The notes under the pieces: generated by a model | Database searches by the model: none | What the model was told of the DNA's origin: nothing | Seen by the model: only the letters and a program-made list of their open reading frames with translations | Assembly (NCBI GenBank): GCA_964427915.1 | Contig: CAYRWA010000021.1 | Location: 1 to 5,706, forward strand | Reading direction: 5' to 3' | Source: JAGLCW01 sp964427915 | GTDB lineage: Bacteria; Caldisericota; Caldisericia; UBA6126 | Length of the DNA stretch: 5,706 nucleotides | Made by a program: the position numbers and the translations under genes | Part shown: piece by piece, positions 1 to 5,706 of the stretch | Layout: the number at the start of each line of letters is the position of its first letter | How positions within the stretch are numbered: position 1 is the first letter of the stretch

Positions 1-18
1 ATGTTCGGTATTCTTCAT
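1..18 (-). CDS. possible 5' end of the next BREX operon gene (first 6 codons only)
   Basis: An ATG at 18-16 lies 8 nt after the brxC stop codon on the same strand and reads MKNTEH before the window ends. The short gap and shared direction fit the next gene of the operon. In type 1 BREX that gene is pglX, the adenine-specific DNA methyltransferase, but six residues cannot identify a family. No convincing Shine-Dalgarno sequence precedes this ATG (the stretch is AATCGTAGCATACACT), so translation would have to be coupled to brxC termination, or the true start lies further downstream outside the window. The pglX expectation is inference from gene order only. Confidence 0.35.
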
Positions 19-26
19 AGTGTATG

Positions 27-3000
27 CTACGATTCGATTACAATTTCGATTTCTTCGTCTGATTTCGCACCGATGAGAAGATCTAATTGTTCAGCAAGAA
101 GTGATTTGTATTCTTGCACCGTTATGACTTTGTTGGTAAGATGAAAGGGTATTTTCCGTGGTTTTTTGGGAACCGAAGGAGGATCCGGTGTACCGTCAGT
201 GTTCGTTTCTGGTTTGGGAATTTCTTGAATGAACCTGCTTTGAAGTATTAGCAGCTCGTTTTCCTTGTTTGAAACAAGTTCTGTATAGTTTAAAATATCC
301 GAGAGTGAGTAGCCACACTTACTACATGTAGTAGAGTACTCGAGTACAGGTTCTTTGACGATTCGGTCTGAACAGTAACGCTTGAATTTATCTAACTCTT
401 TCTGGTTTTGTATGTTTAATTCCTGCGGATACCCTTTCAGAATTTTGATTTCTTTATCAACTTTCCCACTAAGAATCTGATATTCATTGCTCATGAGATC
501 CAGTGCATTCTTTATCAAATCATAATACCTGTCTTTTACAATTTGTACCTGATTCTGAAGTTCATTGAAGTTTTTTACTATATCTTGTTTATAGAGTCGG
601 TTAAACTCTTCGTATGCTTCTTCGATAACAGAATCTTTGCGGTCTGCTTTTTTTAACTCTCTGGCTACTTCTTCCATAAAATTCTTGAATTCTCTAACCT
701 TGGGAAGATTCTTTTTGATAAATTTTTGGACTTTTTTTATTGTTTGCACTGCAGCTGAAAATTGATCACAGCTTTCAAGCAGGGTCTCAACTTTGTGGAT
801 GTAATTGCTTTCTGTCACTTTTCCAATATATCCCTGCAATATTCTTTTCTGTTCATTTAATGTTGGGAAAAGGGAACTAAAGCCTTCAACTGTATCTTCC
901 ATCGTTGTCAATGTACCAATAAAATAGTCAGCCATTTGTCTGATGTTAAACGCTAGATCAAAATCGTTGATATTCCAGTCCACGCTACCATTAACGTAGG
1001 CTTCAATATCAAGATCCCTTAAAAATTGCACGGCTTGTTTTTTCTTAGAAGATGATAGAGAAGTCGTGATAGATTTGAATGATGCAGATTTAAACTTCGT
1101 ACCATTTGTAAATGCTTCCTGAATACCACTATCCTCATAGGAAAACCAAGTATTTCCGTTGTATTTAACAGATAGATAACCTGTGCGAAAGAGAACTGCT
1201 AATGTTGAAATGATAGTGCCAAAAGAATACCCCCACGGTGCATCTGAAAGTTCTAATTCAATTGTACGACCATCAATATAACGGTTTTTAATTTTGGCGT
1301 TCATCTCCTCAACTACTTTTAAATGATTGCCAATAAAGTTGCCATGGGTATCAAAAAACTGAAAATCGTCTCCAGAAAACAATTGGTTCAATTTTTCTTT
1401 CGGAAAATTAAAAATTTTTGAAACCAAGCTTTCAGAAAGTCCAGTGGATAGACGTTTGGTAAAAATATTCTTGATCTGTTTGCGTTGTATTTCTTTGATT
1501 TCGCTACAGAAGGTATTCGCATTGAGCCGGTACTCATCAAACAAGTACACCATTGAAGCATTGTGATACGCTTCCTTAATCAAAACTCTGAGTTGTTTTT
1601 CTTTCTCTTCACGAATGATGGAAAACTCTCGAATAATATGACGTTTATCTGGATCTGACTCATTGGAATACTTTTCTTCCATGTAGGAGTAGCGACTAAC
1701 TTCTCCAATCAATTTATCAATTTGCAAGAACTCTTTATTGTCTGGAATCAAGGAAATGAGATCTTTTTGATATTGAGTTTCTCGCATGATAGTATCAATG
1801 AAATCCTGCCTATTTTCGCTAATATTGAACACACTATATACTTTCATTTTAAGATTTTTATTGCCAGGGCTAGTTAGTTCATCATCTTGATCGGAATGGA
1901 TGCTGAACTTAAAGTTATCTGAGCCTTCATTGTAGGAAGTAACTTGAGAAAACAATTTGTGGTTTTTGATATAATTGATCAAAAAGCGTTTCTTGGCATA
2001 AAACTCAACCTCATAGTCTTGCATTTCTTCTAGTAGTCGATCTTCAAGGTCAGATGTAATTTTATAGTTATTGTTTGACAGAATCAGAATTTTAGCCTCT
2101 ACCAATAAAGTGAGATCTTTTTCAATATTTGGCTTGATGTCGTAGTAGGTGGTGATATCTGAGATGTAACTCTTGGTGATATTTTCTAGGGTTGGTAGAG
2201 CAATTTCTGATTCAGCTAGGAAATGGATAGTTTTCAGTAACTTTTCACCATCAATTAGACTGCGATCCTTTAATATCTTTTTTGCTATATCATATTTATT
2301 TATCAGCCCAGCAGTAGGTGCGGTTTGCGCTTCAGAGCATATTGCATGGCTTTCAGTAAAATGGAAAATCTCTCTTTCTTGCATCTGCTTACGAAGCACA
2401 TCAAAGGTAGTGATAATCATTCCACGAGCAGCAATTTGATTTGCTACCAGGGTATTGGAACTAAATAAAAAATTCTGCAAAATATCAAATTGGTATCTGT
2501 GGAAGGGATAATACGATGAAAACTCATCTACATTGGAAGTTTTGGTTGGTAAAGATGCTTTCAGATTTGTAGCATCGGATACAAGACCTGCATTCTTTTT
2601 GTAGTAATCAGAGAGCTCTTTGAGACCTTGAGGTGTTTTACGAAGCAACCGGGACCGAATGATAACATCCACTTCTGTTGATTCTAAATGAAGCTTGGTC
2701 TTGAAACGGTCTGTTACCTTTGTCATCTGACTTCTATTTACGTTGGTGTTATTAATCACATCGTCTAATTTTTCTTGAGCAATGGCAATAGTCCAGACCT
2801 TACTGCTGATGCTCGAAAGGGATTCACTAATCCCTTCCAGATCGAGTAATGAAAACTTTTTCTGTCCAATCGCTTCACTGGCCTCATCAAAAATAAATAC
2901 AAGTGTTTCATCTGGATTTGTATGTAAGTATTTTTCAAGTTCATCTTTAAATGTATTTGCTGAGAAATTTTCAATGGTATCTTCGTACAATTTTTGTGTA

Positions 3001-3644
3001 TCTTCATATTCTTTATCGGTTAGATCATCAAGTTTGCGTATAGCCCTTCTCATATACTTAGGAGTCTCGCGCTGGGAAATCTTACTCCAATCTTTACCAG
3101 ACAATTCTTGTATTATTTCTTTGAATGTATCGTATTTACCATCAATGAAAAGGTGAAATTCAAAATACCCATACAAGCCCTCTTTGAATCCTAAATTCTT
3201 TAACAGATTCGTAAAAAGGGTAAATGCTAATCCTTTGTCTGTATTCTGCTTTGCCACATCAAGAAATACAACCCTACTTTTGATTGATTCAAGGTTGCGG
3301 ATGGAGTTTTCAATGATACTATCATCTGAAATACCTTTGATCCTTGGGATGAAACGATCTCGGGCAGGAGTTCCGTTGATCATAGGATTATCAATAATGT
3401 ACCCTAGCATCTTTCCAAAATACGATTTGCCTGAACCATAAAAGCCCGATATCCAAACTCCCGTTTCCTTTATGTTTGAGGTAAATTGATTAATAAAATT
3501 GTTCAAGTGCCGACCAATTCCTTCGGTTACAATATAGGTTTCAATTTCCTGTTGAATTTCCTGTTCTGATCGATCCTCTAAGTCAATCACGTTCTTAATA
3601 TCTTGATGAAGGTCCAAAGTAAGAAGGTCTTTAATTTTTTTCAT
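27..3644 (-). CDS. brxC: BREX system P-loop ATPase BrxC
   Basis: This 1205-residue protein is the large P-loop ATPase of BREX, needed with the other Brx/Pgl proteins for phage exclusion; its exact mechanical role is not settled. Near the N-terminus it has a Walker A motif GFYGSGKS (residues 67-74, catalytic K73). A hydrophobic strand ending in the Walker B acid pair follows, LVFIFDEASE (248-257, D253-E254), and a conserved-looking TDRF (311-314) could supply an arginine finger (R313). The N-terminal third is thus an AAA+/STAND-like ATPase core. The long middle is mostly helical, and about residues 950-1090 are rich in charged, coiled-coil-like sequence. Near the C-terminus are a CxxC pair (C1107, C1110) and a proline-rich linker (about 1143-1166), then an acidic tail. 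About 1200 residues is the usual family length and no frameshift is seen. The ATG at 3644 is supported by AAGGGA at 3656-3651, 6 nt upstream, overlapping the brxB stop. The gene sits in an operon after brxA and brxB. Family assignment rests on length, motifs and neighbours. Confidence 0.93.
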   Translation of the reverse strand: MKKIKDLLTLDLHQDIKNVIDLEDRSEQEIQQEIETYIVTEGIGRHLNNFINQFTSNIKETGVWISGFYGSGKSYFGKMLGYIIDNPMINGTPARDRFIPRIKGISDDSIIENSIRNLESIKSRVVFLDVAKQNTDKGLAFTLFTNLLKNLGFKEGLYGYFEFHLFIDGKYDTFKEIIQELSGKDWSKISQRETPKYMRRAIRKLDDLTDKEYEDTQKLYEDTIENFSANTFKDELEKYLHTNPDETLVFIFDEASEAIGQKKFSLLDLEGISESLSSISSKVWTIAIAQEKLDDVINNTNVNRSQMTKVTDRFKTKLHLESTEVDVIIRSRLLRKTPQGLKELSDYYKKNAGLVSDATNLKASLPTKTSNVDEFSSYYPFHRYQFDILQNFLFSSNTLVANQIAARGMIITTFDVLRKQMQEREIFHFTESHAICSEAQTAPTAGLINKYDIAKKILKDRSLIDGEKLLKTIHFLAESEIALPTLENITKSYISDITTYYDIKPNIEKDLTLLVEAKILILSNNNYKITSDLEDRLLEEMQDYEVEFYAKKRFLINYIKNHKLFSQVTSYNEGSDNFKFSIHSDQDDELTSPGNKNLKMKVYSVFNISENRQDFIDTIMRETQYQKDLISLIPDNKEFLQIDKLIGEVSRYSYMEEKYSNESDPDKRHIIREFSIIREEKEKQLRVLIKEAYHNASMVYLFDEYRLNANTFCSEIKEIQRKQIKNIFTKRLSTGLSESLVSKIFNFPKEKLNQLFSGDDFQFFDTHGNFIGNHLKVVEEMNAKIKNRYIDGRTIELELSDAPWGYSFGTIISTLAVLFRTGYLSVKYNGNTWFSYEDSGIQEAFTNGTKFKSASFKSITTSLSSSKKKQAVQFLRDLDIEAYVNGSVDWNINDFDLAFNIRQMADYFIGTLTTMEDTVEGFSSLFPTLNEQKRILQGYIGKVTESNYIHKVETLLESCDQFSAAVQTIKKVQKFIKKNLPKVREFKNFMEEVARELKKADRKDSVIEEAYEEFNRLYKQDIVKNFNELQNQVQIVKDRYYDLIKNALDLMSNEYQILSGKVDKEIKILKGYPQELNIQNQKELDKFKRYCSDRIVKEPVLEYSTTCSKCGYSLSDILNYTELVSNKENELLILQSRFIQEIPKPETNTDGTPDPPSVPKKPRKIPFHLTNKVITVQEYKSLLAEQLDLLIGAKSDEEIEIVIES

Positions 3645-3650
3645 GACTAA

Positions 3651-3656
3651 TCCCTT
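3651..3656 (-). promoter_or_regulatory. Shine-Dalgarno of brxC, overlapping the brxB stop codon
   Basis: AAGGGA read on the minus strand lies 6 nt before the brxC ATG (3644). Its first two A's are the last bases of the brxB TAA stop (3657-3655). Ribosomes ending brxB therefore stop on top of the brxC ribosome binding site, an arrangement typical of translational coupling between consecutive genes. The match and spacing are direct observations; coupling is inference. Confidence 0.75.
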
Positions 3657-4203
3657 ATTTGACCAATGTGCAACGGTACTTCGATGCAGGTTTGAAATTT
3701 AAAAAATAGGGGTCGTTATCCTCGATCTTGGAAGGATAAAAAATGACCAAAGGATGAGGTAAACTAATAACGGTTTTATGTTCCATGATGTTCAGATTTT
3801 CGATCCCAGTTCCATACAAGCAACCGGTTCTTAGTAAAAATGGAATTTTACCATTCTCGCGAGTTTTATTAATTTCTTTAATAATGTAATCATAAAGATT
3901 TGGCGTGGGATCATCTGAACGAAAAATCAAATGAGGGGTATTTTTAAAATCGTTGTAATAATGACTAAATGAGTCCCATCCATCTTCATCAATGAACTGA
4001 ACTAGCAATTTACTGATATCAATGAAGAATGCTCTATCGGCATAAAGTTCTTTAACTCTTTTGATATACTGTTGTTCTTCGGCAGGTGGATAGGAGAATA
4101 GAATAGTGTTGCCACCATTTGCCTGCCTTCTTAGTTGGTCTTGGTTTTGTAAGTAAATGTTCAGATCGTTAAATTTCTTCTGATGATCAGTTATATATGA
4201 CAT
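3655..4203 (-). CDS. brxB: BREX protein BrxB (DUF1788 family)
   Basis: A 182-residue cytoplasmic protein of the DUF1788/BrxB family, a small essential-type BREX component whose biochemical activity is unknown. Family-like blocks are visible: GNTILFSYPPAEE (31-43), FRSDD (94-98), FLLRTGCLYG (122-131), HPLVIFYPS (150-158) and a C-terminal FLNFKPASKYRC (167-178). There is no signal peptide, membrane segment or nucleotide-binding loop. A GTG at 4206 directly precedes the ATG at 4203 in frame. I chose the ATG because AAAGGA (4216-4211) is 7 nt upstream of it but only 4 nt from the GTG; the difference is a single residue. The gene starts inside the 3' end of brxA (17-nt overlap) and ends 10 nt before brxC, so the three are almost certainly co-expressed. 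The length is normal for the family and the frame is intact. Confidence 0.9.
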   Translation of the reverse strand: MSYITDHQKKFNDLNIYLQNQDQLRRQANGGNTILFSYPPAEEQQYIKRVKELYADRAFFIDISKLLVQFIDEDGWDSFSHYYNDFKNTPHLIFRSDDPTPNLYDYIIKEINKTRENGKIPFLLRTGCLYGTGIENLNIMEHKTVISLPHPLVIFYPSKIEDNDPYFLNFKPASKYRCTLVK

Positions 4204-4987
4204 CACAAATTCCTTTGTAGCTATGGATTAGTTCGATTTTCAAAGAGACTCCATTGAAACTCATGTTAAAGAAACCTTTCATGGAAAGTTTTTTTAACCG
4301 ATTCTGCACATCAGTCAGTGGTATAAAATTCAATGGTAAAAAATCGTTTTCTAGGAAATTGCTTACATTTGGTAAAAACAATTTTGCAAAGTAAAGAAAA
4401 AGCACTTGTGCTTCTAGGGAGGGATTGATGTGCTTAAATGTTTTATTTCGACCAGAATTCAAGAAACCAAGTTTGCTCATCAAGTTTAGATATTTAGTTG
4501 AAATTGTATTGATGGTGCTTTCAGACCAGTATATTCCCGCTGATTCGTTTTTGTGAAGAAATTCTTTAAGATAGGCAATAATATCATTCTTGGTGATGTT
4601 GACACGACCCGAGAGGTAGATTTTGACAAAAACACCTGTAGAGATTTCTCTGAATAACCTGTTATTAAGGGCAAACTGCCACATAAGAGCTAGATTTTTA
4701 TCATGCAGAGGTACCCGGTCAGTGAATATTTCCTGGATGAGTTCTCGATGCTCTTCGCTATGAAAATGTAATAAAGTTCTCCTTACTTCTTGCTCGATCC
4801 GAGTGCGACTTCTCTCTGTTCGGAGATGAAATTCATTATTTTGGTATATGAATTCTTTTACGGAGACAGACGTGTTGAAATATGATTGAATGGCTTTAAA
4901 AATGACGCTACAATCCTTCAAACCACCAATCACATTGATTGCAGTATTATACGTACTAGGATCGGTTTTTTTATGGCGTTGTTGCAT
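4187..4987 (-). CDS. brxA: BREX protein BrxA (DUF1819 family)
   Basis: A 266-residue protein of the DUF1819/BrxA family. BrxA proteins are small, all-helical DNA-binding proteins that are part of the type 1 BREX gene set; their exact role in exclusion or methylation is still open. The most characteristic stretch is KNLALMWQFALNNRLFREI (97-115), followed by FVKIYLSGRVNITKNDIIAYL (120-140). Before it lies the basic, helical N-terminal part (about 54-72, RTERSRTRIEQEVRR), which could contact DNA or partners. The C-terminal third looks like a winged-helix-like or helical domain (about 152-250), with the strand-like SFNGVSLKIELIHS near the end. The ATG at 4987 follows the stop of the upstream HTH gene by 3 nt. 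The best Shine-Dalgarno, AAGGA at 5005-5001, is 13 nt away, inside the previous gene, so initiation may depend on termination-reinitiation. The gene overlaps brxB. No truncation is seen. Confidence 0.88.
   Translation of the reverse strand: MQQRHKKTDPSTYNTAINVIGGLKDCSVIFKAIQSYFNTSVSVKEFIYQNNEFHLRTERSRTRIEQEVRRTLLHFHSEEHRELIQEIFTDRVPLHDKNLALMWQFALNNRLFREISTGVFVKIYLSGRVNITKNDIIAYLKEFLHKNESAGIYWSESTINTISTKYLNLMSKLGFLNSGRNKTFKHINPSLEAQVLFLYFAKLFLPNVSNFLENDFLPLNFIPLTDVQNRLKKLSMKGFFNMSFNGVSLKIELIHSYKGICDVIYN
4211..4216 (-). promoter_or_regulatory. Shine-Dalgarno deciding the brxB start
   Basis: AAAGGA on the minus strand lies inside the last codons of brxA. It is 7 nt before the ATG at 4203 and 4 nt before the alternative GTG at 4206. 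The spacing favours the ATG as the brxB start and gives a 17-nt overlap with brxA. Confidence 0.7.
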
Positions 4988-4990
4988 AGG

Positions 4991-5188
4991 TTATTGTTGT
5001 TCCTTTTCCGATTTATCTGCTGCCCCGCCAGAACGAACCCATGTATCAACTTCGTTTTGCTTAAACATCCAACGGCGCCCTACACGATGTCCAGGCATAT
5101 TTCGTTGATCAATCCACTTGTAAATAGTTTCATTACTCACATTGAGATATTTGCATATGTCATCAACCGTAAGCCATCGTTCTTCCAT
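4991..5188 (-). CDS. small helix-turn-helix DNA-binding protein (MerR/excisionase-type, HTH_17-like), first gene of the BREX operon
   Basis: This 65-residue protein is almost entirely one winged helix-turn-helix of the MerR/excisionase type. The pattern is WLTVDDICKYLNVS (5-18, first helix and turn), NETIYKWIDQR (19-29, recognition helix), MPGHRVGRRWMF (31-42, the wing, with the typical G-x-R-x-G-R-R-W basic turn) and NEVDTWVRS (45-53, last helix). A short polar tail rich in K, E and Q follows. There is no effector or catalytic domain. It would bind DNA, and a regulatory role for this operon, possibly autoregulation at the promoter just upstream, is inference. The ATG at 5188 has an AAGGA (5201-5197) 8 nt upstream. 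The gene ends 3 nt before brxA and shares its transcript. Proteins of this fold are also phage excisionases, but no integrase or attachment site is visible here. Confidence 0.85.
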   Translation of the reverse strand: MEERWLTVDDICKYLNVSNETIYKWIDQRNMPGHRVGRRWMFKQNEVDTWVRSGGAADKSEKEQQ

Positions 5189-5196
5189 TGTTTCTA

Positions 5197-5201
5197 TCCT
5201 T
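5197..5201 (-). promoter_or_regulatory. Shine-Dalgarno of the HTH gene
   Basis: AAGGA on the minus strand lies 8 nt before the ATG at 5188. It supports that start codon and is the best-placed ribosome binding site at the head of the operon. Confidence 0.7.
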
Positions 5202-5226
5202 GCTCAGTGTAAGATTACTGCACTAA

Positions 5227-5243
5227 CTCCACTAAAAGTGGAG
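5227..5243. repeat. perfect 7-bp inverted repeat in the leader of the BREX operon
   Basis: CTCCACT (5227-5233), AAA (5234-5236), AGTGGAG (5237-5243) is a perfect inverted repeat with a 3-nt centre. It lies between the predicted transcription start (about 5275) and the HTH start codon (5188), about 39 nt upstream of that ATG. As RNA it can fold into a 7-bp hairpin with a three-U loop; as DNA it is a compact palindromic operator candidate. It is not followed by a U tract on either strand, so it does not look like an intrinsic terminator. CACTAA occurs twice across its left arm (5221-5226 and 5230-5235). An operator for the HTH protein or another regulator is inference. Confidence 0.6.
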
Positions 5244-5250
5244 GATTTCG

Positions 5251-5405
5251 TATCTCAAAATTTTCCCACAATACACCCATTAAGATAACTATATTCTAGA
5301 CTGAAGTCAACATTATTATTGCCAAATAGTGCCGATGAAGAATGTTTAATCCATAATATGCAAATCTAGAGAGAATGAATCATCTTCTGTTATCTCAAGG
5401 TTTTC
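5251..5405. repeat. imperfect direct repeat pair flanking the operon promoter
   Basis: TATCTCAA-NN-TTTTC occurs at 5251-5265 (NN = AA) and again at 5391-5405 (NN = GG), so 13 of 15 bases match in the same orientation with starts 140 bp apart. One copy lies just downstream of the predicted transcription start and the other about 80 bp upstream of the -35 box. Paired sites around a promoter can be operators, but AT-rich DNA also produces such matches by chance. The coordinates given span both copies. Confidence 0.35.
5282..5310 (-). promoter_or_regulatory. predicted sigma-70/sigma-A promoter of the BREX operon
   Basis: On the minus strand, TTGACT (5310-5305; 5 of 6 to the -35 consensus) is separated by 17 nt from TATCTT (5287-5282; 4 of 6 to the -10 consensus). 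Transcription would begin near 5275, giving a leader of about 87 nt before the HTH gene and then reading brxA, brxB and brxC. The -35 box is embedded in an imperfect palindrome (5297-5310, GACT/AGTC core around a 2-nt centre), a possible operator. This is the only well-formed promoter I find in the intergenic region on that strand. Activity is inferred from consensus match only. Confidence 0.6.
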
Positions 5406-5472
5406 TTTGGGTGGTCTTCAGAGAAACCACACCGTTGCCTCTAAAATAGCATATTAAAAATTCGGAAGCTCT

Positions 5473-5706
5473 ATGCCACTCAACTCTCTATACATTCTTA
5501 CAGCGTATGAATCAGACATGTATAGCAATGGGAACGATTCTCAACAAAACAGAAGGGCCGAATCTGCTTATTCTCCGGTGAAAATTGTTGGTATCATGTT
5601 GAACGAAATTACAATTCCAACAATGGATGGTTTGCGAGGAAGTGCTTTGTACTCAATTCCATTTAAATTGTCCCGAGAGCCATCTTACGAATGGAGAGAG
5701 TTCTTT
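5473..5706 (+). CDS. hypothetical protein, 5' part only, divergent from the BREX operon
   Basis: An open frame begins with ATG at 5473, directly after an in-frame TAA (5455-5457), and stays open for 78 codons to the window end, so the C-terminus is missing. The first 35 residues are polar (S, N, Q, Y rich) and look poorly structured. From about residue 36 the sequence is more protein-like: VKIVGIMLNEITIPTMDG, then GSALYSIPFKLSREPSYEWREFF. I do not recognise a named family. The second block has the feel of a conserved domain of uncharacterised proteins, but that is only an impression. No signal peptide, membrane segment or catalytic motif is visible. The start is uncertain: GGAAG (5464-5468) is only 4 nt from the ATG, and in-frame alternatives are ATG 5518, GTG 5578 and ATG 5596. 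Its position next to BREX suggests a possible accessory or neighbouring defence gene, which is a guess. Confidence 0.55.
   Translation, partial: MPLNSLYILTAYESDMYSNGNDSQQNRRAESAYSPVKIVGIMLNEITIPTMDGLRGSALYSIPFKLSREPSYEWREFF

Noticed and set aside
2765..3007. Minus-strand 80-codon frame in another phase inside brxC
   Set aside because: It is an out-of-frame shadow of the ATPase region, with no independent start signals and no recognisable protein pattern.
2173..3441. Plus-strand open frames of 80-125 codons opposite brxC (2173-2439, 2782-3156, 3184-3441)
   Set aside because: They lie wholly antisense to an intact, motif-bearing brxC, lack good ribosome binding sites, and their composition (S, L, F rich) is what a reverse-complement shadow gives.
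4486..4674. 62-codon minus-strand frame inside brxA
   Set aside because: It is an alternate-frame shadow; the brxA frame is continuous and matches its family.
4991..5188. The small HTH protein as a phage or element excisionase
   Set aside because: The fold fits, but there is no integrase, attachment-site repeat or other mobile-element gene in the window. The gene is tightly joined to brxA, so a regulatory or BREX-linked role is more likely.
4886..5212. Plus-strand frames opposite the HTH gene and the brxA start (4886-5212 and 4890-5108)
   Set aside because: They are antisense to two well-supported genes and have cysteine- and leucine-rich, low-plausibility sequence with no family resemblance.
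5227..5243. Inverted repeat as a Rho-independent terminator
   Set aside because: There is no T tract on either strand after the stem, and it lies upstream of the operon's first gene rather than at a gene end.
5258..5264. AAAATTTT self-complementary run
   Set aside because: It is a short A/T palindrome common in AT-rich DNA. It forms part of the direct-repeat copy at 5251-5265 but is not meaningful alone.
5319..5357. Plus-strand promoter for the rightward gene (TTGCCA at 5319-5324 with TTTAAT 5345-5350 or CATAAT 5352-5357)
   Set aside because: The spacers would be 20 or 27 nt, outside the normal 16-18 range. I see no convincing promoter for the rightward gene in this window.
5411..5430. Hairpin GTGGT/ACCAC with a 10-nt loop
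   Set aside because: A 5-bp stem with a large loop is expected by chance. It is not followed by a T tract and has no placement argument.
5528..5581. 17-codon plus-strand mini frame starting at ATG 5528
   Set aside because: It is too short and lies in another phase of the rightward frame, with no ribosome binding site.

Overview
The window carries the first half of a BREX (bacteriophage exclusion) phage-defence operon on the minus strand. To its right lie a divergent intergenic regulatory region and the 5' part of an unidentified gene on the plus strand. The DNA is visibly AT-rich. Most genes have purine-rich AAGGA/AAGGG-type Shine-Dalgarno sequences, and the operon promoter looks like a consensus sigma-70/sigma-A promoter. 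Together these suggest a low-GC bacterium, most likely a member of the Bacillota, but nothing in the window fixes a genus.

Layout, read in the direction of transcription (right to left): a promoter at about 5282-5310; a leader of roughly 85-90 nt holding a perfect 7-bp inverted repeat (5227-5243); a 65-residue MerR/excisionase-type helix-turn-helix protein (4991-5188); brxA (4187-4987); brxB (3655-4203, overlapping brxA by 17 nt); brxC (27-3644), which encodes a giant P-loop ATPase; and, right at the window edge, the first six codons of a possible next gene (18 to 1). The genes are separated by 3, -17, 10 and 8 nt, with no visible terminator or internal promoter. They therefore look like one polycistronic unit that continues beyond position 1, where pglX (methyltransferase), pglZ and brxL would be expected if this is a type 1 BREX system.

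In known BREX systems the chromosome is marked by non-palindromic adenine methylation by PglX, and phage replication is blocked through the combined action of the Brx/Pgl proteins. BrxC is the large ATPase, BrxA a small DNA-binding protein, and BrxB a small protein of unknown activity. The visible brxA-brxB-brxC order fits type 1 best. Types 5 and 6 cannot be formally excluded because the downstream genes lie outside the window.

The 284-nt intergenic region (5189-5472) holds the operon promoter, the leader inverted repeat and an imperfect direct repeat (5251-5265 and 5391-5405) on either side of the promoter. The rightward gene (5473 to the window end) is incomplete and I cannot assign it a function.

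The core genes are a recognisable, intact defence system rather than a new one. The less-explained parts are the small HTH gene at the head of the operon, the repeats around its promoter, and the divergent unknown gene.
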